Shown here piece by piece: positions 47,665-55,375 of a stretch of 64,000 bases of DNA (positions within the stretch are counted from its first letter, which is position 1; each line of letters starts with the position of its first letter). The stretch lies in contig NW_008705573.1 of assembly GCF_000186865.1 (NCBI RefSeq), forward strand, positions 796,983-860,982. The letters are read 5' to 3'. The stretch is from Aureococcus anophagefferens (lineage: Eukaryota; Sar; Pelagophyceae; Pelagomonadales; Pelagomonadaceae). Below the pieces are notes generated by a model. The model did no database searches. It was not told the DNA's origin and saw only the letters and a program-made list of their open reading frames with translations. The translations under genes and the position numbers were made by a program.

Positions 47665-49236
47665 ATGAGCGCCGTGGTGGAGCTCTCGACGCCTCCCGCG
47701 CCGCCGGCGCGCGCCGAAACGGATGCGCAGGCGTCCGCCGCGCCGCCGCCCGCGCCCCTGGACCCGGAGCCGTCGGTCGCGACGCCCGTCGTCGACGAGG
47801 CGGAGGTCGCGGCCTGGCGCCCGCTGGCCGAGGTCGAGGCCGACAGCGGCGACGAGAACGAGTACGACGTGCTCGAGTCGAGCCTCTGCGGCGAGTACTC
47901 GTCGACGGGCGGCGTGGCCATGAACCACAAGACCCAGAACGGCGTCGTCAAAGCCCAGAAGGCCGCGATCAAGGTCGCGAATTACCAGGGCCGCGACGAC
48001 CGCGCGACGTCCGAGCAGGTCATGGACCCGCGCACGCGCCTCATCCTCTTCAAGCTCCTGTCGCGCGGCGTCTTCGAGTGCATCGACGGCTGCCTGTCGA
48101 CGGGCAAGGAGGCGAACGTCTACTACGCGCGCGGCGGCCCCCAGGCCGCCGCGCTCGCGGAAGCCGCGGGCGATGCCGCGGGCGCCGCGGCCGTCGCGGA
48201 CCTCGCGGTGAAGATCTACAAGACGTCCATCCTCGTCTTCAAGGACCGCCAGCGCTACGTCGACGGCGAGCACCGCTTCCGCAACGGCTACTCCAAGGGC
48301 AAGAACCCGCGGAAGATGGTGCAATTGTGGGCGGAGAAGGAGCTGCGCAACTACAAGCGCCTCGTGGCCTGCGGCGTGCGCGCGCCGAGGCCCGTGCTCC
48401 TCAAGGGCAACGTGCTCGTCATGGAATTTATTGGACACGACGGCTGGCCCGCGCCGCGGCTCCGCGACGCGACGCTCAACGAGCGGCGCGTCCGCGAGGC
48501 CTACTGGCAGACGTGCCGCGCGATGCGCGTCATGTACAAGCGCTGCCGGCTCGTCCACGGCGACCTGAGCGAGTACAACCTGCTCTGGCACGACAAGGAG
48601 GTCGTCGTCATCGACGTGTCGCAGTCCGTCGAGCACGACCACCCGCGCGCGTCGGAGTTCCTCCGCAAGGACTGCGCGAACGTCAACGACTTCTTCGGCA
48701 AGACCGTGCCGCACCCCATCGAGCCCCTGTCGCTGCGCGAGCTCTTCGACTTCGTGACGGGCGACGGCGCGGCCTTCGCGACGGACGCGGACGTCGACGC
48801 GGACCTCCAGGCGCGCATGGAGGCCGCGCGGTGCGGCGACGCGCAGGACGACGCGGTCTTCATGAACGCCTTCCTGCCCCGGTCGCTCAACGAGCTCGGC
48901 TTCAACACGGAGCGCGCGCAGCGCGAGCGCGACGAAGGGGCAAACGAGGCGTGCTACGACGCGGCTTTGGACGGGCTGCTCAAGGCGGAGGACCCGGCGG
49001 ACGACGACGACGCGTCCACGGGCGACGAGGAGGAGGAGGAGGAGGAGGAGGAGGACGACGACGACGAGGCGGACGCGCGGGGGCGGCTGCCGGACGGCGC
49101 GGAGGACCGCGCGCGCGCGAAGGAGCGCAAGAAGGCCGCGGCGAAGGCGCAGAAGGAGGCGCGCCGCGAGAGCCGCAAGTCCAAGGTCAAGAAGCACGTC
49201 AAGAAGAAGGCCTGCAAGGGCCACAAGAAGGTGTAA
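47665..49236 (+). CDS. RIO1: RIO1-type atypical protein kinase
   Basis: A 523-residue protein from ATG 47665; an in-frame ATG at 47596 would add 23 residues. The RIO1 set is complete: CLSTGKEANVYYA (nucleotide loop), LAVKIYKTSILVFKDRQRYV (lysine and RIO-specific helix), LVHGDLSEYNLLW (catalytic loop) and VVIDVSQSVEHDHPRA (metal loop, with the RIO1-type SVEHDHP). The C-terminus has an acidic run of about 16 Glu/Asp and then a lysine-rich tail (SKVKKHVKKKACKGHKK). RIO1 acts in late cytoplasmic maturation of the 40S ribosomal subunit. Confidence 0.93.
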   Translation: MSAVVELSTPPAPPARAETDAQASAAPPPAPLDPEPSVATPVVDEAEVAAWRPLAEVEADSGDENEYDVLESSLCGEYSSTGGVAMNHKTQNGVVKAQKAAIKVANYQGRDDRATSEQVMDPRTRLILFKLLSRGVFECIDGCLSTGKEANVYYARGGPQAAALAEAAGDAAGAAAVADLAVKIYKTSILVFKDRQRYVDGEHRFRNGYSKGKNPRKMVQLWAEKELRNYKRLVACGVRAPRPVLLKGNVLVMEFIGHDGWPAPRLRDATLNERRVREAYWQTCRAMRVMYKRCRLVHGDLSEYNLLWHDKEVVVIDVSQSVEHDHPRASEFLRKDCANVNDFFGKTVPHPIEPLSLRELFDFVTGDGAAFATDADVDADLQARMEAARCGDAQDDAVFMNAFLPRSLNELGFNTERAQRERDEGANEACYDAALDGLLKAEDPADDDDASTGDEEEEEEEEEDDDDEADARGRLPDGAEDRARAKERKKAAAKAQKEARRESRKSKVKKHVKKKACKGHKKV

Positions 49237-49416
49237 CGCGGGTTTTGTTTTTTGTTGTTGATGTGCGGCAACTTGCCGTCGTGGAGCAGCGATGGTGAAG
49301 CTCGACGCATCGAGGTGAGCGCTGCTGACGGTGCGGTCTCCGCGCGTCTGTCGTCTGATTTGGTCGAACGCGTTCGCAGCTGCGTGTGCCAAACTCTCAC
49401 AGCTGCGACGGAAGCG

Positions 49417-50174
49417 ATGGCGCCGCTGCTGCGCGTCTGCTGCGCGCTCGGCGTCGCGTCGGCGCTCGAGCTCGCGTCGCCGCGGCGCCGCGCCGTCTTC
49501 ACGTCCGGCGCCGCCGTCGCGACGACGCGGGCGCTGCCCGCGCTCGGCGACGAGCCCGCGTACGCGGGCACGGCCGAGGAGCGGCGGCAGGCCGTCTTCG
49601 ACCGCATCAAAACTTTGGGCATCCGCGGGTTCGCGGAGCCCTGGCCCGAGACGCGGCGCAACATGCTCTGGGCCGGCGGCCTCAAGGACGAGCCGCGCAC
49701 GCGCGGCGCGTTCAGCGACTACAACCACTGCGACCTCGTCTGCATGCTCCCCGCCGTCTTCGACGAATCGAACGCCGACGGCGCCGTCAAGGGCATCTCG
49801 ACGTCGAACGCGCTGGGCGAGGCGATCCGCGGCGCGAGCCTCGCGGAGTTGGGGGCCGGCGGGTCCTGGGCGACGTGCATGCTCGGCTGCGGCTCGGAGC
49901 CGCCGCGCGACGTCGCGCACGTGCAGTTCCGGGCGCGCATCGCGTTCAAGCTCGTCTGGTGCCCGGGCGCGACGGACTCGTACCGGCGCTTCGTGCTCGT
50001 GGGCGACGACGGCACGCTCCTCGCGTCCGGCGCGCCCACGGGCACGAACTGCCGCCCCTCGAGCAGCGGAAGAAGAACTTCGCGATCGTCGAGGGGTCCA
50101 AGTACGCCCAGGCCGCGACGGTCTTCCGCTGGCCCGACGTCTACGACCCCACGTACAGCGGGGAGCAGAGCTAA
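49417..50174 (+). CDS. Plastid-lumen-like protein of unknown function, frameshift near the end
   Basis: Starts MAPLLRVCCALGVASALELA, a signal-like presequence, then SPRRRAVFTSGAAVATTRAL, resembling a twin-arginine lumen-targeting segment. The body has conserved-looking patches (FSDYNHCDLVCMLPAVFDES, IAFKLVWCPGATDSYRRFVL). At about 50045-50060 the frame that carries on with protein-like sequence shifts by -1, giving LPPLEQRKKNFAIVEGSKYA and ending SGEQS at 50174; the original frame instead becomes serine/arginine-rich nonsense-like sequence. A single-base deletion or sequencing error is the simplest reading. About 252 residues if joined. Family not recognised. Confidence 0.6.
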
Positions 50175-50426
50175 TGGATTGGATGTTATCGTGAGTCGAC
50201 TGGGGGCGAGGACCGCGAGGAGTAGACGCGAGGAGGCGTGCGAGGTGCCGAACGAGGCGTCGAACGCCTCGGGCCCACTCGAGTCCTCGCTCGGCGATCG
50301 TCAATTCTGCCACTACTTGAGTAGGTCGTCTAGCACCAGTCTAGCACCAAGCACGCGGCTGGCCTTGCACCACTTCGTGACGACCCCCGCGTTTCCTTCG
50401 TGTCTCTGGCGCTTCGTGTCGCCCTG

Positions 50427-51704
50427 ATGGACAGTCTATCAGAAGATGCGCTGTCGATCGTCTCCGGCTGGCTCTTTCGAAAAGAGCTTCTTGTCGTTCG
50501 GGCTCTGTCTCGCACCGGGCGGAGCGCCGTGCAGCTCGCTGTGAGAAGCCAATGCAAATGCCGAACGTGCACATTAAGCGAGTTTATGCCGGACAAGTCA
50601 GGAATGTCGGTGGAGAAAGCCGCGGCGCTCGGGCGCGTCTTCGGCGGCGGATGTCGAAGCCTCCACATCTACTTGTACAACGACCGGGATGCGTCTGAAG
50701 ATACAAAGACGATGTTGCTCGAGGCGACCCGCGCGTTTCATGAGACCATCGCCCCCCCGGGCTTGGAGGAGCTCCATATCCAAGTCGTCATGCCGGAAAA
50801 GATGCTTCTCGAGATTTGTGGCGCGAACCCGCGGATGGTCACGCTATCTATCAACACTGGTCCCCTCCCGCGAAGCGTCCTGGCCAGCGTCGGCCTGGTA
50901 TGCCCGTTGCTGACAAGAGTGCATCTGTCAACTGGAGGGCTCTGCGAGGCGGAAGCTTACGCCATGCATTTTCCGAGACTTGAAACGCTTCGTTTTGGTG
51001 TCCGGGGCGAAGGGACTCAATCAAACCGCTACATTATACAGCCTGCCGGACTGAAGCTAATCGAAGAGTCTGCAGCGCGCTGCGTCGAAGCAACGGGATG
51101 CGACTTTGATGAGTGTGTCGTCACCCCGGCGTTGGCGGAGTGCGTGCTGCGGAGCTCGTTGCCTTCGCGCGTGACGTACCTGAACCTTTACTGTTCACAA
51201 GTCACTATGCAGACTGTTCTTGCATTCGCCGCATCCTTCCAGAACCTGACTTCACTCCTCCTGCCTCCCACGTTCGCTGTCTTGCCTTTCGATTCCGACG
51301 ATAGAGAGTATGGGTCGCCAGAATTCTACGAGGCGATCTGGCGTGCGCGCCCCACGATCACGGAAATGGACGTTAGCTATGCCGATGGCGCCGATCTAGA
51401 GGTCGTGTGTCGGCTTTTCCCGCTGAAGAATCTCACTGTTACGCATCATACCTTTGAATTTGGGTCAACCACGCTCGTCGACATCATTCTCGCGAGTCCG
51501 TGCCGCGACACGCTCATCGAGGTTGGGATTTCATGCACGAGCGCAACTGAAGTTTTGCGCCTCATCACGACGCTGGAAAATGTGAAAGAATTCTACTACA
51601 ATGATATGACCCAACCTGATCCTGATGAACCTGAGCCCGATTCAGACGAAATCTTTGACCGCATCGACCACATTATGAAAAGCCGCGGCGGGAGATGCTA
51701 CTAG
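50427..51704 (+). CDS. F-box/LRR-like protein, low GC
   Basis: A 425-residue protein from the first ATG. MDSLSEDALSIVSGWLFRKE looks like an F-box-type helix. The rest has repeating strand-turn units typical of leucine-rich repeats (RMVTLSINTGPLPRSV, SRVTYLNLYCSQVTMQTVLA, FPLKNLTVTHHTFEFGS). F-box/LRR proteins select substrates for SCF ubiquitin ligases. The end is acidic (QPDPDEPEPDSDE). Base composition is clearly less GC-rich than the flanking genes. Confidence 0.62.
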   Translation: MDSLSEDALSIVSGWLFRKELLVVRALSRTGRSAVQLAVRSQCKCRTCTLSEFMPDKSGMSVEKAAALGRVFGGGCRSLHIYLYNDRDASEDTKTMLLEATRAFHETIAPPGLEELHIQVVMPEKMLLEICGANPRMVTLSINTGPLPRSVLASVGLVCPLLTRVHLSTGGLCEAEAYAMHFPRLETLRFGVRGEGTQSNRYIIQPAGLKLIEESAARCVEATGCDFDECVVTPALAECVLRSSLPSRVTYLNLYCSQVTMQTVLAFAASFQNLTSLLLPPTFAVLPFDSDDREYGSPEFYEAIWRARPTITEMDVSYADGADLEVVCRLFPLKNLTVTHHTFEFGSTTLVDIILASPCRDTLIEVGISCTSATEVLRLITTLENVKEFYYNDMTQPDPDEPEPDSDEIFDRIDHIMKSRGGRCY

Positions 51705-51734
51705 CACGGCTAGCTTAAAACCTCCCTAGCAGGG

Positions 51735-52736
51735 CTACTCCAGATCCACGACGATCTTGCCGACGTTCGCGTTGGACTCCATGTAGTCGTGGGCGTCCTG
51801 CGCGGCGTCCAGGCCGGTGAAGACGCGGTCGACGACGACCTCGTAGCCGTCGAAGCCCGCCTGGAAGCGCGTCGCCGCGTCGAAGGCCGCGACGAGCTTG
51901 GCCTTGTAGGCGATGGGCCGCGCGCGGAGCGTCGTCGCCAGCAGCGACGCGCGCTTCGCGAGCAGCTTCCCGAGGAACGTCGCCGCGACCGCGTCGTCGA
52001 GCTTCGGGCCCGTGAGCACGGAATACAACACCCAGCGGCCGTCGACGGCGAGCGCCTCGACGTTCTGCGACGCGTAGGTCGACGCGACGCAGTCGAGGAT
52101 CACGTCGAAGCCCTTGCCGCCGTTCGCCGCGACCGCGCCCTCGAGCCACTGGGCCGTCGCGCCGCCGACGCGCGGCGCCGCGACCGCGCCGACCGCGCCG
52201 AGGCGCGTCGCGACGGCGCACTTGGCCTCGCTCGACGCCGTCGCGACGACGCGGCCGCCGTGCTTCGCCGCGAGCTGCGTCGCCGCGCAGCCGACGCCCG
52301 ACGCCGCGGCGTGCAGGAGCACGGACTCGCCCGGCGCCAGCGCGCCGACGAGGAAGAGCAGCTGGAACGCCGTCAGCCACGTCTCCGGCACGGCCGCGGC
52401 CTCGCGGAAGCTCAGGTTCTTCGGCTTCCGCAGCACCGCGCGCGCGTCGACGGCGACGCGCTCCGCGAACGCGCCGCCGGACACGAGCGCGCAGACCTCG
52501 TCGCCCACGGCGAAGGCTTCCGCGTTCGCGCCGACGGCCGCGACGACGCCGGCGACCTCGAGGCCCAGCACCTCGCTCGCGCCGGGCGGCGGCTTGGCCT
52601 TGCCCTTGCGCTGCAGCGTGTCCAGCCGGTTCACGGCCGTCGCCTTGACCTCGATGATGAGGTCGTCGGGCGTGCACACCGGCTCCTCGACGTCGACGAC
52701 GACGCACTTGCCGTCGCGGGCCACGACGCCGCGCAT
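51735..52736 (-). CDS. Zinc-type alcohol dehydrogenase-like quinone oxidoreductase (PIG3/QOR type)
   Basis: A 333-residue protein. The MDR fold is clear: LIIEVKATAVNRLDTLQRKG, EVLGLEVAGVVAAVGANAEA, then LLHAAASGVGCAATQLAAKH, the NAD(P)-binding motif, and GKGFDVILDCVASTYASQN. There are no zinc ligands, as usual for the quinone oxidoreductase branch, which reduces quinones with NADPH. The start at 52736 fits the family length. An in-frame ATG pair at 52895/52892 would add about 53 residues that include a duplicated segment, so a longer, possibly targeted form is possible. Stop 30 bp from the convergent gene. Confidence 0.87.
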   Translation of the reverse strand: MRGVVARDGKCVVVDVEEPVCTPDDLIIEVKATAVNRLDTLQRKGKAKPPPGASEVLGLEVAGVVAAVGANAEAFAVGDEVCALVSGGAFAERVAVDARAVLRKPKNLSFREAAAVPETWLTAFQLLFLVGALAPGESVLLHAAASGVGCAATQLAAKHGGRVVATASSEAKCAVATRLGAVGAVAAPRVGGATAQWLEGAVAANGGKGFDVILDCVASTYASQNVEALAVDGRWVLYSVLTGPKLDDAVAATFLGKLLAKRASLLATTLRARPIAYKAKLVAAFDAATRFQAGFDGYEVVVDRVFTGLDAAQDAHDYMESNANVGKIVVDLE

Positions 52737-52774
52737 CGTGATGAGTTTGCTGTCGATACCTTTCGCCGCTCGAT

Positions 52775-52833
52775 TGCAGACCTTCAGAGACGAGCTCGCT
52801 CGACGCAGCTGCAGACCTTCAGAGACGAGCTCG
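52775..52833. repeat. 24-bp tandem direct repeat, 35-bp period
   Basis: TGCAGACCTTCAGAGACGAG plus CTCG occurs at 52775-52798 and again at 52810-52833, with a third partial CCTTCAGAGA near 52847. It lies just upstream of the quinone oxidoreductase ATG, in its leader or in its extended N-terminus. Confidence 0.8.
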
Positions 52834-52882
52834 ACGTCGGAACTCGCCTTCAGAGAGAACCCACCTCCGTGCCCGTGGCAAG

Positions 52883-52922
52883 AAAAGTGCATCATCGCAG
52901 GTTGCGGCAAAGATGCACTTTT
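52883..52922. repeat. 11-bp perfect inverted repeat (stem-loop)
   Basis: AAAAGTGCATC at 52883-52893 and GATGCACTTTT at 52912-52922 are perfect complements with an 18-base loop. The hairpin overlaps the stop codon of the JmjC gene and sits at the possible upstream ATG pair of the quinone oxidoreductase, between two co-directional genes. It may mark a 3' end or a processing site. Confidence 0.75.
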
Positions 52923-54174
52923 ACGCGGGCAGGTCGACGACCATGTAGCCGTGGGTCGGCGCGTTCGGGTCGTCGTTGAGCGAGGGGAACCCGAGCTCGA
53001 AGGCGACGGCGACGGACGGCTCGAGGTTGAGGACCGCGTGGCCCCAGCCCGCGGGGACGAAGACGACGTCCCCGGCCTCCTGGACGACCTCGTAGGGCCG
53101 GACCGCGAGGCGCGGGTACTCGGCGACGAACCACTTGAGCACGGGCGTCCCGAAGGGCAGCGGCTCCTCGCCGCCGAGCGACGCCGCGAAGGCGTCCACC
53201 GTCGAGTCGCGCGGCTCCCAGAGGAACCACCGCTTCCGGCCGCTCGCGAGGTAGTTCCACGCGGCGCCGTGGATGTGCGGCGGCGAGCCGCTCAGCGCCG
53301 GCGCGAGGGCGAACTGCTTCATCGTGCAGTCGTCGTCCTCCCGGAGGAGCGGCCGCGCGCCCGGATCCGCGTCGACGGCGAACGGCGGCGCGTCGGCCAC
53401 GTGGCTCCTCTGCTGCACGAACGCGCGCGGCCGGTGGCCTGCGTGGGACGCAAATCTGCGACATACGCTCTCTCCGTCGAGACCTCGATGACAGGAAACG
53501 ACTCGTCCAAAACGATTCGACCGTGCCCGAGAGTTTCGAAGTTTGGTCGGGACGTCCCGAACCGGCGGTCGATTCGCGCGCGGCCGGTGGCCCGTGGGCG
53601 CCGCGAAGTGGGGCGGCGGCGGCGAGACGTCGGCGAGGAGGCCCGGCGCCAGGGCGGCCGTGAGGCGCTGGAAGACGACGCGCGGCGGCGGCGCGCGGAG
53701 CGCCGCCGCGCACGCCTGCCTCGCGTCGCCCGTCTCCGCGAAGGCTTCGCACGCGGCGCGGAGCGTCGCCGCGTCGCCGCGGAACTCGTCGGCGACGTAG
53801 GCCCCGAGCGTCGTCCACGCCGGCGGCAGGCCCTCCGCCGTTTCCACGGGTTTGGGGTCGGGCACGTAGGGCGCGCGGCTCGGGCGGACCGCGACGTCCG
53901 AGAGGTACGGATCCGCGAGGAAGTCGCGCCGCCGCCAGCGGCCGCTCGCGCGCCAGGCGGCGAGCTCCGGGAGCCGCAGGACGACGGGCCCGCCGCTCCG
54001 CCGCAGGTGCGCGCGCCGGAAGCCCAGGAAGTCGTCGGCGTAGTCGTCGCGGCGCGGCACGAGCGGCGCGGTTTCCGGGAGGACGGCGAGGGCGTCGGAG
54101 AGCGCCTTGGTGAGCTTTCGTGGTATCGTGCGCGGCGCCCAGCCGTCGTCGTCGTCGTCGAGCTGGGCCGCCAT
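52921..54174 (-). CDS. JmjC-domain protein (JMJD6/JMJD8-like), one introner
   Basis: Exons 54174-53592 and 53438-52921 encode 366 residues. The unspliced frame is fully open and gives 417 residues, but the extra 51 (about 195-245) interrupt the JmjC core and are flanked by the repeated GHRPRA, which marks an introner. After removal, PTGHRPRAFVQQRSHVAD reads through. The core shows SGSPPHIHGAAWNYL, ASGRKRWFLWEP, then VVFVPAGWGHAVLNLE. The first iron motif is H-x-H instead of H-x-D while the distal histidine is kept, so catalytic activity is doubtful or atypical. The phase-1 junction restores the frame. Confidence 0.82.
   Translation of the reverse strand: MAAQLDDDDDGWAPRTIPRKLTKALSDALAVLPETAPLVPRRDDYADDFLGFRRAHLRRSGGPVVLRLPELAAWRASGRWRRRDFLADPYLSDVAVRPSRAPYVPDPKPVETAEGLPPAWTTLGAYVADEFRGDAATLRAACEAFAETGDARQACAAALRAPPPRVVFQRLTAALAPGLLADVSPPPPHFAAPTGHRPRANRPPVRDVPTKLRNSRARSNRFGRVVSCHRGLDGESVCRRFASHAGHRPRAFVQQRSHVADAPPFAVDADPGARPLLREDDDCTMKQFALAPALSGSPPHIHGAAWNYLASGRKRWFLWEPRDSTVDAFAASLGGEEPLPFGTPVLKWFVAEYPRLAVRPYEVVQEAGDVVFVPAGWGHAVLNLEPSVAVAFELGFPSLNDDPNAPTHGYMVVDLPA
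53439..53583 (-). mobile_element. Introner, family B, copy 2 (145 bp, diverged)
   Basis: Flanked by CCGGTGGC at 53431-53438 and 53584-53591 (GCCACCGG on the host strand). The left end CTGCGTGGGACGCAAATCTG matches the family B end CTGCGTGGAATTCAAATCT. Inside, CTCGTCCAAAACGATTCGACC and TCGAAGTTTGGTCGGGAC also match family B; the right end GATTCGCGCGCGG has diverged from GAATTCCACACAG. Intron 53439-53591, 153 bp, GC-AG, open in the host frame. Sense orientation. Confidence 0.82.
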
Positions 54175-54349
54175 TGCCGCAGCCGTCTCACGATGGGCTA
54201 CTCCTTTTTGCGGCCATCGTGGGCTGCGGGTTCAACATCATCTCCCGATGAAGCTGAACCCCAGCATGCCGGCATGACAATGTGCCGGAGCATGGGGAGC
54301 GGAAATGCGAAGATCTTGCGCTCATAAATTCGAGACGCTGCGCCGATAG

Positions 54350-55375
54350 ATGCGCATCGTCTCCTCGGTCATCGGCATGTCCTCCGTCATCTCGCGCCTG
54401 CCGGTCGGTCCTCACGCGCGCGGCCCGCCGAAGGGCCAGCCGTCGACGCCCTACGCGCAGCCGGTCGAGGTCGGCGCCTTCAGCCGCGACCGCGCCGGCG
54501 GCGTCCATTACGACCGGCGCGCCCTGCGCACGTACCGCGAGCCGCGCCTGCCGAGCCCGCTGTCCGCGGGCTTCAACGACTTCGTGCCGAAGCGGAACGA
54601 CCTCGCCGCGTCCGAGGCGGCGCTCGTCGCCGCGGCGGAGAAGTTTCCGGACGCGAAACGCGCGGCGTTCGTGACCTACCGCAACAACCTCAACAAGCTC
54701 TGCGCGACGCCCTACAGCGACGACGACTGGGAGATGGGCGTGTCGCGCCTCGCCGACGGCCGCGCGCTCCTGAGCGTCCGCGAGACGGAGCGGCGAAGGC
54801 GCAACGACGCGGCCCAAACGGACGACGAGCGGCTCTGGTCCTTCTTCGGCTACCGCTTCGAGGCCCTGTGCACGGACGACGACGCGACGCGGCCCGTCGA
54901 CGCGAACGAGGAGTTCGTCGGCGTCTTTGCGTGCAAGCTCGGCGACCACCGAGTGTGCGTCGCGGCCGAGATCGACTGCGAGGACGACGGCGGCTACGTC
55001 GAACTCAAGACGAACAAGCTTCTCACCACCCCCCGCCAGGTGCGCACCTTCGAGCGCTTCAAGCTCTTCAAGTTCTGGCTCCAGTCGTTCCTCGTCGGCA
55101 CGCCGGCCGTCGTCGTCGGCTTCCGCGACGACGCGGGCGAGTGCTCCAAGCGGCAGCGCTTCGACACGCTGAAGCTGCCGGCGCTGGGCGCGAAGCACTG
55201 GCAGCCGAGGGTCGCGCTCCACTTCGCGGACAGCGCGCTCTCGTGGCTCGGCGACGCGACGCGGGCCGCGTGGGCCGACGAGCCGGACGCCGAGCTCGTG
55301 GTGCGCTTCGAGCCGTCGGAGCGCAGCGTCGTGTTATTGCGAGCGGACCGCGCGAAGAAGGCGCGGACGGACTAA
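54350..55375 (+). CDS. DXO/Rai1-type decapping exonuclease
   Basis: A 341-residue protein from the first ATG. The family core is visible: FVTYRNNLNKLCATPY, WSFFGYRFEALCT, VDANEEFVGVFACKLGDH, CVAAEIDCEDD (metal-binding E-x-D, about residues 205-210), YVELKTNKLLTTPRQVRTFE (E-L-K) and FKLFKFWLQSFLVGTPAVVV. DXO/Rai1 enzymes remove incomplete 5' caps from mRNA and degrade the RNA. The stop codon is directly adjacent to the convergent gene's stop (0 bp between them). Confidence 0.88.
   Translation: MRIVSSVIGMSSVISRLPVGPHARGPPKGQPSTPYAQPVEVGAFSRDRAGGVHYDRRALRTYREPRLPSPLSAGFNDFVPKRNDLAASEAALVAAAEKFPDAKRAAFVTYRNNLNKLCATPYSDDDWEMGVSRLADGRALLSVRETERRRRNDAAQTDDERLWSFFGYRFEALCTDDDATRPVDANEEFVGVFACKLGDHRVCVAAEIDCEDDGGYVELKTNKLLTTPRQVRTFERFKLFKFWLQSFLVGTPAVVVGFRDDAGECSKRQRFDTLKLPALGAKHWQPRVALHFADSALSWLGDATRAAWADEPDAELVVRFEPSERSVVLLRADRAKKARTD

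Noticed and set aside
4053..53591. Ordinary ancient spliceosomal introns
   Set aside because: All nine have 8-bp duplications and inverted ends, and family A bodies are nearly identical across unrelated genes.
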